A stretch of DNA of 31,837 nucleotides from Ichthyosporea sp. XGB-2017a (taxonomy: Eukaryota; Opisthokonta; Ichthyosporea), in NCBI GenBank assembly GCA_002811675.1, contig PDIM01000033.1, forward strand, positions 1 through 31,837. The letters are read 5' to 3'. Each line of letters opens with the position of its first letter. Position 1 is the stretch's first letter. Under the pieces are notes generated by a model, which was given only the letters and a program-made list of their open reading frames with translations, made no database searches and was not told the DNA's origin. Position numbers and translations under genes: made by a program. Below are positions 1-7,843 of the stretch, in pieces.

Positions 1-101
1 TAAATTGTACTTCTTATTTACAATAAACATATATATATTGTAATGAGGGGGCTTGGTAAAGGGCTCTCCTCATTCTGGACTGGTATTACTTTATAAATCT
101 G

Positions 102-107
102 TTTATT
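102..107 (-). terminator. AATAAA polyadenylation hexamer after the Gag-like frame
   Basis: TTTATT on the plus strand reads AATAAA on the minus strand, 3 nt beyond the Gag-like stop codon. The same extreme compactness is seen at the RasGAP gene. Confidence 0.35.
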
Positions 108-110
108 GTT

Positions 111-845
111 TTACTGACCCTTGGTAAGCTTATTAGGATCATTGTCCATCATTATGTAAACTTGTAGTTCTTCTGGCAACCCATTGTATAACGCAGTACA
201 GAAACAAGTTAAAGGATCCGTTACATTCGCTTTTTGTAAATTATTAACCACTACGTCAGCATAAGCTGAAGGACTTTCGTTGGCGGCCAACAGTTGGTAG
301 TTGAAGGCTTTAAATATAAAAAACTCAAATGGCATAAGTTTGGAAATGAATCGGTCTTCTATAAGTCTGTTTTCAAATAACTCGAAGTTTCCACCGCCAT
401 TCCTAAATGGAGAGTTGTTTACCCAAGTTGCGCCTGTACCTCGAAGGGCTAGTACACAATGTAAAACTTTCATGGACTCCTCTGTTCCTGACTTTAGAAA
501 AATCAATTTAGCACGACGAAGCCAAGGTGGGATTTTGGCTTGGTCCGAACAAGTGAGTTCGTCGAAGTCATCAGAGAGTTAATTACGTGGTTTAACAGAT
601 TTACCATTTTCATCAACCACCTCAGGTGTTTTAAAGCATTCATTTTTCTTTTCCATTTGTTCATATTCTATGATTTGTTCTTCCAACGTCTTATCAGTGT
701 TAGTCTTGTTGTCTGATATAGGTTGTTTTCCTTCAGATTTGGATTTATCAGAGGTTTTTCTGAATGTTACATTTGCCACCACCCTTGGTGTGATAATTGG
801 TGATTCTTGTGTTGTTCGTTCTTGTACCTCTTCTTTGTCCGACAT
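111..845 (-). mobile_element. Retrotransposon Gag-like reading frame split by one in-frame stop
   Basis: One minus-strand frame runs from an ATG at 845 to a TAA at 111-113 and is broken only by a TAA at 579-581. The 88 codons before the stop are charged and low-complexity. The part after it resembles the Gag capsid region of LTR retrotransposons: an IPPWLRRAK segment, a W-containing helix, an ESPSAYADVVVNNL helix, then GLPEELQVYIM, which matches the GLP.EL...V pattern of retrotransposon Gag. No CCHC knuckle, protease, reverse transcriptase or LTR is visible, and the window edge lies just downstream. An AATAAA lies 3 nt after the final stop (102-107, minus). It may be a degenerate element, a recently inactivated or co-opted Gag gene, or a frame read through at the TAA. 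The Gag assignment rests on pattern recognition only. Confidence 0.5.
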
Positions 846-1186
846 ACTGGGAAGTTGTAAATAAAAAAAAATTATTTATGAATCATTAGAAAAAAAAAAG
901 ATTACTACCAAGCTAGTCTTTCCTTGTGAGAGAAAATTGATTTATTACTTTACTAGAGTTGTAAAAAAAACTAAGGATTTGGGCAAATCCAAAGAATAAA
1001 TCAGATTTCAAAACTTACAAAGACCTAAGTGTGAGTTCTTGCCTTGCAAGAGGTCTCACGAGTATATACTCTTTATTGAAATAAACAAGAAGACAAAGTA
1101 GAAACAAATAGTTGTGCCAGAATCTAAAAATACATTTTAAAATAATTTAGAAAGTGAAATGAGCAAGCGGAAATCAGCCTGATCAG

Positions 1187-1212
1187 GTAATTAAGGTACG
1201 TAATTAAGGTAC
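1187..1212. repeat. 13-bp perfect tandem duplication
   Basis: GTAATTAAGGTAC is present twice head to tail. A third partial copy (AAGGTACCGA) recurs about 20 nt downstream. Confidence 0.85.
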
Positions 1213-1301
1213 CGAGATGGTTTTAAGGTACCGAAGGCTACAGAGCCAGGTCAGCTGGGCTAGGCTTTACACAAGTACGATGAAATTGTGTATCAACAGT
1301 A

Positions 1302-1325
1302 AGGTGAATAGGTAGGTGAATAGGT
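1302..1325. repeat. 12-bp perfect tandem duplication
   Basis: AGGTGAATAGGT is present twice head to tail, followed by the start of a third copy (AGGG). Confidence 0.85.
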
Positions 1326-1462
1326 AGGGTTGATCGGAGTAGTACTAGCTATAATAGGTAACTATATTGACGATCACGTCAATGTGTAATATAATCTAAT
1401 TAATGAAGGTGGAATATTGGGTCCGAAGGTAGGTATTAAAATAGATACCTATTTAGTCGATT

Positions 1463-2075
1463 TTATTGAGTACTAGCTGTGTCGACTAGTGGGTCAACAA
1501 GTATAAGTATAAGGTCTGAAGGTAGATATAGTTCAACTGTTAAATGTTTTATCATCCTTCTCATCATTGGATCTTTCTTTTTGAGTATAGAAACAGTTTG
1601 TATAATGGGATTAACCAATTCCATGTTTTGAATTATCGGTTCCGACAGTTGATTCACCGCCTTTGTTTGTTCTGCACTATTTGGACTCCCTAATGTTGAG
1701 GCTTCCCACTCCTCATTTCTTCTTATTACAATATTAAATTCAGATCGATTATATCCCTTTTTTGTTTTGTTCTTACAAATGAATCTTGATAATTTAATAT
1801 TCTTCCTCAAGTCCTTCATACATTTACCAAACGAACTAATGCATCTATGTACCATGATTCTAGTCATTTTACTAATATCAATATTGATTTCGGCATTAAT
1901 GGTCTTACCCGTTTTCTTATCAAAAAACGCTACCAATGTCAAATGCTTGTAAAAGTCCAAAGTAAATCAAATGATTTTTAAGTTGAATTTTTATATCGTT
2001 TGTTTCATAATTTTCCATGTTCATGTCCTTCAGTTGTGCCTTTATATACTCGCAAAACTCAGGATAATTCAATAT
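1463..2075 (-). pseudogene. Unrecognised degenerate coding remnant in two overlapping frames
   Basis: The main frame runs from just below a TGA at 1967-1969 to a stop at 1463 (about 165 codons) and has protein-like composition but no ATG near its start. A second frame, 2075 to 1920, precedes and overlaps it. It contains an internal ATG-AAC-ATG, is rich in K, N and E, and would flow into the first frame with a single frameshift near 1920-1966. This suggests one protein of about 200 residues broken by an indel, or the two ends of a lost intron. I do not recognise the family and see no conserved motif. Its place beside the Gag-like frame suggests an old mobile element or a lineage-specific gene. 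Confidence 0.3.
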
Positions 2076-2093
2076 TCATGTAATTTTACGTCC

Positions 2094-2126
2094 TTATACG
2101 CATGTTATACGTTTGTTATACGATTT
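2094..2126. repeat. Three phased copies of TTATACG (11-bp period)
   Basis: TTATACGCATG, TTATACGTTTG and TTATACGATTT follow each other directly, so a TTATACG core recurs every 11 bp, about one helical turn. The third copy overlaps the stop of the 2116-2412 frame. Confidence 0.75.
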
Positions 2127-2412
2127 CGCGTTCATAGTGAATAAACGAAGCTGTATCAATGGAGTAGAGTTGACCGTCTACAGTGAGCTGAGTGCACTTT
2201 CTTTTAAGATCCAGGGCCTGGATCGAAGCACTTCTTTCATAGTCAGGTCCAACCTGAATTCTCATGAAATTGTCACCTGTTTTAATTAGCAGCTCTGCAC
2301 TCCTGCTACACTTTATGTTGTTCAAAAAATACGATGCATTAATAATATCCTTGAAGTCTCTAAACAACTCATCACATTTAACAATAATCTTTCGGATATG
2401 TTTTGTTTTCAA
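2116..2412 (-). pseudogene. Unrecognised open frame, about 98 codons, no ATG
   Basis: The minus-strand frame is open between an upstream TGA near 2450 and a TAA at 2116-2118. It has no ATG at its beginning; the first possible start is a TTG at 2412. Composition is protein-like, with alternating charged and hydrophobic stretches and a C-terminal part rich in beta-prone residues. It may be part of the same broken gene as the 1463-2075 remnant, since strand and order agree, but no family is recognised. It could equally be a chance frame in AT-rich DNA. Confidence 0.2.
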
Positions 2413-2738
2413 ATTATTCGGCAGATTGCTGTAATACGAAGAGTTTTCAGCGGGTTTTCAGAAGCAATCAACTGTTCAACTATCCCATATAATTTACTAT
2501 TAGATTTTTCTTTGGGGAGATTTCGCTGGTTTTTGGATTAGAATATAGATTTTTGAGTTTTTTGAATTTCTTTGAATTTTTAAGAAAAGGTTGCTGCTTG
2601 AACTTTTCGCTACATATTTGCCGCGAATTTCTATTTGTCCTTTAAGTTTTCTTTAGATTCTAAATCTTTTCCGGACATCAATTCAAAGCATGAACGCCGC
2701 GCCGCAGCGGCCATGAGGTCTAGTTATTTAAAATTTTA
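2413..2738. other. Intergenic region downstream of the RasGAP gene
   Basis: No gene is seen. It is AT-rich except for a GC-rich patch at about 2694-2712 that includes the palindrome GCCGCAGCGGC (2701-2711). Confidence 0.5.
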
Positions 2739-2740
2739 TT
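2735..2740 (-). terminator. AATAAA hexamer overlapping the RasGAP stop codon
   Basis: The minus-strand stop TAA (2739-2741) shares two bases with an AATAAA hexamer (plus-strand TTTATT). If this hexamer is used, the 3' UTR would be only about 10-30 nt. Confidence 0.5.
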
Positions 2741-5700
2741 AAACATTCCATTGGTATGTTGGATCAACTTTCGAGATAATGTCAACCTCTTTCTTTGTCA
2801 GGGTATCCACCACGTTCAATATAGAGAGTAATTCTTCCTTGCAGTACTCGGGGATCTTGGATTCTTTACCACAAAGTTTAGATAATTCGGCCTTGTGCCG
2901 CACACAAAGTTTGTAAATAGCGGCTAGCTCACGAGCCATATCGATAGAGAGGGCTAATTTGCTCGCACGGGGGTTACTAATAGTTGCTGCGTGGGGTGAG
3001 GTTATAACCTCCGAACTTGGATCCCCATGTGCATTAGCACCCGCCAGCTGTAAAGTATTCATGTCTGCCCCAGCATCCTGGCCCGTCAGCCCTGGACCGA
3101 TATTTACATTGCTTTGTATTTTTTCCGTGGCTTCAAGCAGGGCAGACGTCCCACCTGCGCCCTTACTAGAAGTTGAACTTCTTATGACTGCAATCGACGA
3201 GGTGTCAATACTTGATATAGAACGAAGAAAGTCAACCATCTTGCCGCAATTTTGTCTATACCACGGTCGCAAAAGCTTGGTAAGTCGGCCATCGTTTGTG
3301 CCTTCGTCGTCACTATATTCGGCCAAAATTAATTCATGCTTTGAAACATTTGCAAGAACTTGAAGAGCTTTAGCAACAATTACCAAATTACGTGTAGATT
3401 GTTTAGAGGGATGATCTGATGTCATGTTAAAAAGCCTTGGATCAAGTAAAGCCATGCAAAAGAAACGCAGGAATACAAAGCTACTAATTGCAGATAGGGC
3501 TGCAACCTCTGAAAAAGTTTCCTCCACACATGTTCGCAAAGAATGGAGTATAGCCTTCAATGGTGCGGGAAAATATATTCTCGAAGCATAGATACTATCC
3601 CACGTTTCATTTAAATACGCTATGAGATATTTCGAATTCTTGTTCTCTTCCACAGGCCCGTTTTGCTTTTGTCTCACAACATCCAAATCATACTTTGAGG
3701 AACCAATATCTCGACACACCTTTCCCAATGTGGCATGAAGATATCGAACGGGGTCATTTTTCATAAATAAATCTAATGTTTTGGTTGCCAAAGAATTAGC
3801 TCTAAATAATTCAGTAACATTCTTCGTAGTTTTGATTTCCGAATAAACAAGCGTCGATATGTACTCAACGGTCTTGTTGCTCTGCGTAAATATATTAAGC
3901 AGAGAAGACGCCAACAGGTCGCGCTCACCTAGACCCCCAAGACCCTGCGAAATCGTTTCATATGATGATGAGACAAGAGTTTTGTTTAGATCGTTGTATT
4001 CTGAAAGCTGAAGAACTATTTCATTAGAAAGAGAATACTTCAAAAAAATTTCCCCACATGCCTCACCATACACTCCATGAGTACCTTCTGCATCTTTAAC
4101 CGGTTCATATAATGTGTACCAAGATGGATCATTTTGGAAAGAATAAAGGTCCTCTAAATTCAGTGTAACAAGGGCGCATAAGATATCTTTTGAAAACAAA
4201 CTACCTCTACTATACAATTCAATGGTCACGGTAGTGAATGAGTGAGGTATATCGTTGAGCAGAAACCCATCATCCCACCTCAGCTGAACTTCTTCAGGGT
4301 TGGAGCTATAGTTTTCCGTTTTGCACACAAATGTGCGAGCCATCCTTATGTCACCCAAACACACAATGCAGTAAGGACTTGATATCTTACTCGAGAGCTT
4401 ACGAACCTGTATTGATTCAAATCTAATATCCTTAATGTTTGCTACAGACGTGCTACCAGAGTGTGAAAATCTACTGGGATCTTGGAACCCCGACACTTCT
4501 TCATCTTCCCTCCCAGAAAATTTCCAATCCCCTTTGAGTAGAATGCATCTCTTCATGGACCATACCCAACTCCTCAGCTCTTGAGGAGTATCACACGATA
4601 CATAGAATTTCTGGTCCAGCATATCACGAATGACAATTTGAAAACAATTTGGTCTTCGGAAAAAAGAATCATGAACATAATATATGCGACTAACAGATAA
4701 GTCTACAATACCTTTTGGTTTGAGAGACGATTCATTTTCAAAGTAATACAGTCTCTTCTTTTTGACAACAAGAACGAAGAAACGCCTTCTCCATTTCTTC
4801 GTCTTATGCGACTTTAACGTCAGATATCCAATCTTATTGGCCAACGGTAATTGTTTTCCTGACTTTATAGGCTCTATGCTGATCGAATGAAGTCCCGGGG
4901 TATTATTATCTGGTTTAGAATTATTAATGTCCGAATCAATTCCTTCCACGTTTGGGTCCCTTACATCCCGGTCTTTTTCGTTATCACCTTCATCAATATG
5001 ATTTCCAGACTGTTCTTCCTCAGTTGTTTTGGGATAGCAAGCAAACTTAAGATGAAGGTTTTCATAGAGAGGTTCGACAGTGTAGCGCTTAATTACATCT
5101 TCAACTCTGTCGTAATGCCTGCCCCCTATCACCACTTTTCCAGTGCGTTGATTAAATTGCATACGAAAATGACGAATGGAGCTAACACCGACTTTTAAGG
5201 AGAGAGTATAAATATCAGGCTGCTGCTCGTTTGTACGAACAAGGAATGTCCCAGGCTGGTAACACGGATCATCTTTCAACAGAGCTTCAGCAACCTCACG
5301 AGTCACATTACGATGCAGATATGCAGAGAGAGGAAGATGTGTAGGGTCATTGATTTTGACTGGCTCAACGGTATTGCTTCTCACAAATCCTTTCTTCTCA
5401 CCAATACGGGCCCACCACCAGACTGGATGAACGTCATCTAAAATATCAATTTTGTCCCCTTTTTTAAAGTCCAGCTTCAGAAAGTCATTGCTCTTTTCAT
5501 TCTTATCATCATCGTCATCATCCCCCTCACTCCCGACTCCGTCATCTACTTCAGCGCTATAGTGGCGACTGCTACCACTGTTGCTCCCATAATAGCTGGA
5601 CTCATCGTAGTTCGTTCCATCACGGTCAATATCAAAATAGTATAAATTCGAATCACCACCACCACTTGGGCCTTGAGAACGATTGTGAACGCAATCTTCC

Positions 5701-6326
5701 TTTGCCACCGCTACAAAGCGAATGGAATCAATCACTTGATTGCGAGCACCCGCATTTTCGTTGACTACAGGGTATTTTAGTAGAGTTCGCTTTGCCAAAG
5801 GCACTGTCGTGAAATTCGCCACTAAATCATTCAAAGTATTAAACTTCCGACCAGCCAAATAAAAGTCCCCAAGTTCATAAATTATTTTGAAATGAAGAAC
5901 GCCTTTGTTGTTCAGGCGAAGAGTTAGGGTATAATCACCTGGATCCCTAGCACTTTCCCTCACCAAAAAGGAACCTGGCTGTTGCCCCGACTTTCGCATA
6001 ATTCTTTCTGCCTCTTTCCGGCTGGTGCGTCCATGAAACCATTCATTTGACTGTACAATGGCTGCCGCTACCTCACCCTGTCCTTTTTTCGATCCTTTGC
6101 CAGTGATTCCACCTTCCCCAGGATCCACTCCCTGTGCACTTTCTTCAACTAAGTTAAAAAAATCATCATGCGGTTCATACCCCCCCATTATGTCCACGGT
6201 GTGAAAGTCATCATCAACAGAAAGACCCGCTAAGCCCAACTCAACCCCTGCACTTGAGCTTACCACTTCAAAGGCAAATCCGTTGCCCTCTTCTTTGGGG
6301 GCTGGGCTTTCCTTATGGGTACTCAT
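2739..6326 (-). CDS. RASA1: RASA1-type Ras GTPase-activating protein (SH2-SH3-SH2-PH-C2-RasGAP)
   Basis: 1195 residues in one exon, from the ATG at 6326. It should dock on phosphotyrosine proteins and speed GTP hydrolysis by Ras. Domains in order: SH2 at about 96-187 with FLVRES (Arg123); SH3 split as 200-212 plus 281-325; second SH2 at about 335-432 with FLVRT (Arg364); PH at about 497-596, very close to RASA1 (KPKG, DLSV, YVHDS, RRPNCFQIV); C2 at about 632-770; RasGAP at about 800-1040 with the arginine finger in TELFRANSLA (Arg842) and FVFLR (Arg954). The usual FLRxxxPA reads FLRFFCMA, so the proline is Met. About 150 residues follow the GAP domain, more than in animal RASA1, ending in a charged helical segment. 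The SH3 RT-loop region carries a roughly 70-residue acidic, Tyr- and Ser-rich insert. The catalytic arginines argue for an active GAP. Confidence 0.95.
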   Translation of the reverse strand: MSTHKESPAPKEEGNGFAFEVVSSSAGVELGLAGLSVDDDFHTVDIMGGYEPHDDFFNLVEESAQGVDPGEGGITGKGSKKGQGEVAAAIVQSNEWFHGRTSRKEAERIMRKSGQQPGSFLVRESARDPGDYTLTLRLNNKGVLHFKIIYELGDFYLAGRKFNTLNDLVANFTTVPLAKRTLLKYPVVNENAGARNQVIDSIRFVAVAKEDCVHNRSQGPSGGGDSNLYYFDIDRDGTNYDESSYYGSNSGSSRHYSAEVDDGVGSEGDDDDDDKNEKSNDFLKLDFKKGDKIDILDDVHPVWWWARIGEKKGFVRSNTVEPVKINDPTHLPLSAYLHRNVTREVAEALLKDDPCYQPGTFLVRTNEQQPDIYTLSLKVGVSSIRHFRMQFNQRTGKVVIGGRHYDRVEDVIKRYTVEPLYENLHLKFACYPKTTEEEQSGNHIDEGDNEKDRDVRDPNVEGIDSDINNSKPDNNTPGLHSISIEPIKSGKQLPLANKIGYLTLKSHKTKKWRRRFFVLVVKKKRLYYFENESSLKPKGIVDLSVSRIYYVHDSFFRRPNCFQIVIRDMLDQKFYVSCDTPQELRSWVWSMKRCILLKGDWKFSGREDEEVSGFQDPSRFSHSGSTSVANIKDIRFESIQVRKLSSKISSPYCIVCLGDIRMARTFVCKTENYSSNPEEVQLRWDDGFLLNDIPHSFTTVTIELYSRGSLFSKDILCALVTLNLEDLYSFQNDPSWYTLYEPVKDAEGTHGVYGEACGEIFLKYSLSNEIVLQLSEYNDLNKTLVSSSYETISQGLGGLGERDLLASSLLNIFTQSNKTVEYISTLVYSEIKTTKNVTELFRANSLATKTLDLFMKNDPVRYLHATLGKVCRDIGSSKYDLDVVRQKQNGPVEENKNSKYLIAYLNETWDSIYASRIYFPAPLKAILHSLRTCVEETFSEVAALSAISSFVFLRFFCMALLDPRLFNMTSDHPSKQSTRNLVIVAKALQVLANVSKHELILAEYSDDEGTNDGRLTKLLRPWYRQNCGKMVDFLRSISSIDTSSIAVIRSSTSSKGAGGTSALLEATEKIQSNVNIGPGLTGQDAGADMNTLQLAGANAHGDPSSEVITSPHAATISNPRASKLALSIDMARELAAIYKLCVRHKAELSKLCGKESKIPEYCKEELLSILNVVDTLTKKEVDIISKVDPTYQWNV

Positions 6327-7152
6327 TATGAAAATGTAAAAATGAAGGTAAATAGGTAAACTATTTGTCTATCACTAAGCAAAAGTTTACGGACAAAGCA
6401 TGAAGCGTCTTGGTCTACATGAAATTCGTAAAGGTTTTTGAGGAGTCTTCTATCACAAATCGTGTTTACACGGCGGTGGGGTATACAATGCACCCCAACA
6501 ATACTTTTCTCTAGGACAGTGCCGAATTGAGATGGGGCCACATCAAAACAAAAAGCACAAAGCCCCGTGAAACTTCCACTTTAGCCTCCTAGTCAATAAC
6601 AACTCTCCCAAGGCTTCTATGGCCGTGGTTCTCTTGGTAAAACAAATATAAATAGGCAAGAAGCAAATTGCAACTAAATTCTGGATTCGAGGCCCTGGTG
6701 GGGATGGACAATCAGGCAAGTTAAACACGACTAAAACCCACCGCAGAGAACAGCAGAAGCAAGGTCGTTCTGCAAAAAAGAAGAGCCAACGGGCGCGGTG
6801 ACAGAGAGCACAATTGGATGCAGTAAATAGAAATCCAGCCTGGACCAGATGGTACCCTGTGGGATATTCTTAGTACTATACCTTAGCTTGTATTAATTAA
6901 TAAATCACCACCACAGGACATGCACCCTCGCCTAGCTAGCCATGCATGTACTATTGACAACAACTGGCACTAACTATGATAACTAATATAATAGCCTTGC
7001 CCCCGGTCATAATTACATAGCCCCTCTCGATTTATACATGGGGGAGTACTATTGATTGTTTATTGACTCATGCAACAACACCGCATGATCACCTGGCCAT
7101 GCCCCGCTCTTTGTGCATGGGGGTTGCCTGATAAGGATATCTTATTTCCCCC
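6327..7152. other. Intergenic region between the RasGAP and the membrane-protein gene
   Basis: About 825 nt without a supported gene. On the minus strand it is the RasGAP 5' leader and promoter. A non-ATG upstream frame ends in TAATG, its stop overlapping the RasGAP ATG, and a short ATG frame starts at 6543. It also holds the AATAAA of the next gene (7059-7064) and a 12-bp palindrome TATTAATTAATA (6891-6902). Confidence 0.45.
7059..7064 (-). terminator. AATAAA hexamer downstream of the membrane-protein gene
   Basis: Minus-strand AATAAA about 90 nt after the TAA at 7153-7155. Plausible as the polyadenylation signal for this gene, or for a joint transcript with the DHHC gene. Confidence 0.35.
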
Positions 7153-7831
7153 TTATACTCCTCCTAGCTGCTTGTGGTTCTGACTGCTGGATAGGGTAGC
7201 TGCTGTAGTGACCTGTGACGACGCTGTCGTGGATGTTTCTGAATGGCCGTCTCCAGTCTCCAGAAACAATATAAAGATAAAAAATATCCCTAAAACAAAG
7301 ATAAGAACGATTTTTGAAACACGAATTTGACCTAATGAGTGAGAGTGGAGAAGTTTCAAACATTGAGAAGGGCAAACAGCCTCCAAAAGAGGTCGAGAAA
7401 GGTGACGGTCTTTCAAAGAACGAGAAGGTTGGTTTGAGAGTTCCTTTTCATTCTTGACCAAAAAGTTTGCCAAATTTTCAAAACTACTGTTGCTCACGCG
7501 GATACTTTCAGGCAGTGTATTCATCAGCTCCATCACTTTCCCTCTGTCGTCATTTTCAAATACCTTATTCTTACCCCAACACGGGTTGATGGCTTTTGAG
7601 ACAGTTGTATTGGTGACATTCATCTCTAATTCATCATCTTCAATGATCACATAACCACACTGTCTTTCTGTACCTTTCTCTGGTGCTGCAGCAAAACTTT
7701 TGCTAGTTCTCCATAGGGCTTTGCTCACCACCAAGCATGTCTCCTCCTTGCCTCACCTGGTATTCAGGTGTATATAAAATTGCATTTCGTATAGCAAAGG
7801 TCACTTGTCTCCCAATATGTGTATTTTTCAT
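7153..7831 (-). CDS. Predicted single-pass membrane protein, two exons
   Basis: I propose exon 1 at 7831-7729, from an ATG and ending in phase 1, and exon 2 at 7685-7153. They are joined by a 43-nt intron with donor GTGAGC (7728-7723) and acceptor GCTGCAG (ending 7686), giving 211 residues. The splice is frame-consistent and explains why the downstream frame has no ATG. The protein is mostly hydrophilic. Near residues 165-185 is a hydrophobic run, KIVLIFVLGIFFIFILFL, followed by about 30 Ser/Thr-rich residues, so it looks like a C-terminally anchored protein. I do not recognise a family. The ATG lies only 12 nt after the DHHC gene stop and in the same frame, so this may instead be a continuation of that gene by readthrough or by a splice I cannot see. 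The intron is not verified by transcripts. Confidence 0.5.
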
Positions 7832-7843
7832 TTGCAAATCTCC

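Larger units (their letters stand above)
846..1462. other. Intergenic stretch with a hairpin and TATA-like motif upstream of the Gag-like frame
   Basis: No coding frame is supported. It holds an inverted repeat GGATTTG-gg-CAAATCC (975-990), a longer imperfect hairpin at 1031-1059 (stems TTCTTGC/GCAAGAG and GTGAG/CTCAC), the self-complementary AGTATATACT just beyond it (1061-1070), and two tandem duplications (1187-1212 and 1302-1325). If the Gag-like frame is transcribed, the TATATA lies about 220 nt upstream of its ATG, so this would be promoter and leader. That reading is inference. Confidence 0.3.

Noticed and set aside
900-925. TTGGTAGTAATC on the minus strand as a tRNA primer-binding site upstream of the Gag-like frame
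   Set aside because: It matches only about five bases of the initiator-tRNA type site, and no LTR pair flanks it.
6328-6541. 71-codon frame directly upstream of the RasGAP ATG
   Set aside because: It starts from GTG rather than ATG and has no protein-like features. The TAATG junction is noted only as leader structure.
7290-7345. Possible second intron in the membrane-protein gene, ending at TTTTAG before GGATATTT
   Set aside because: The only matching donor (GTCAAA) is poor, and the uninterrupted frame encodes a plausible membrane helix.
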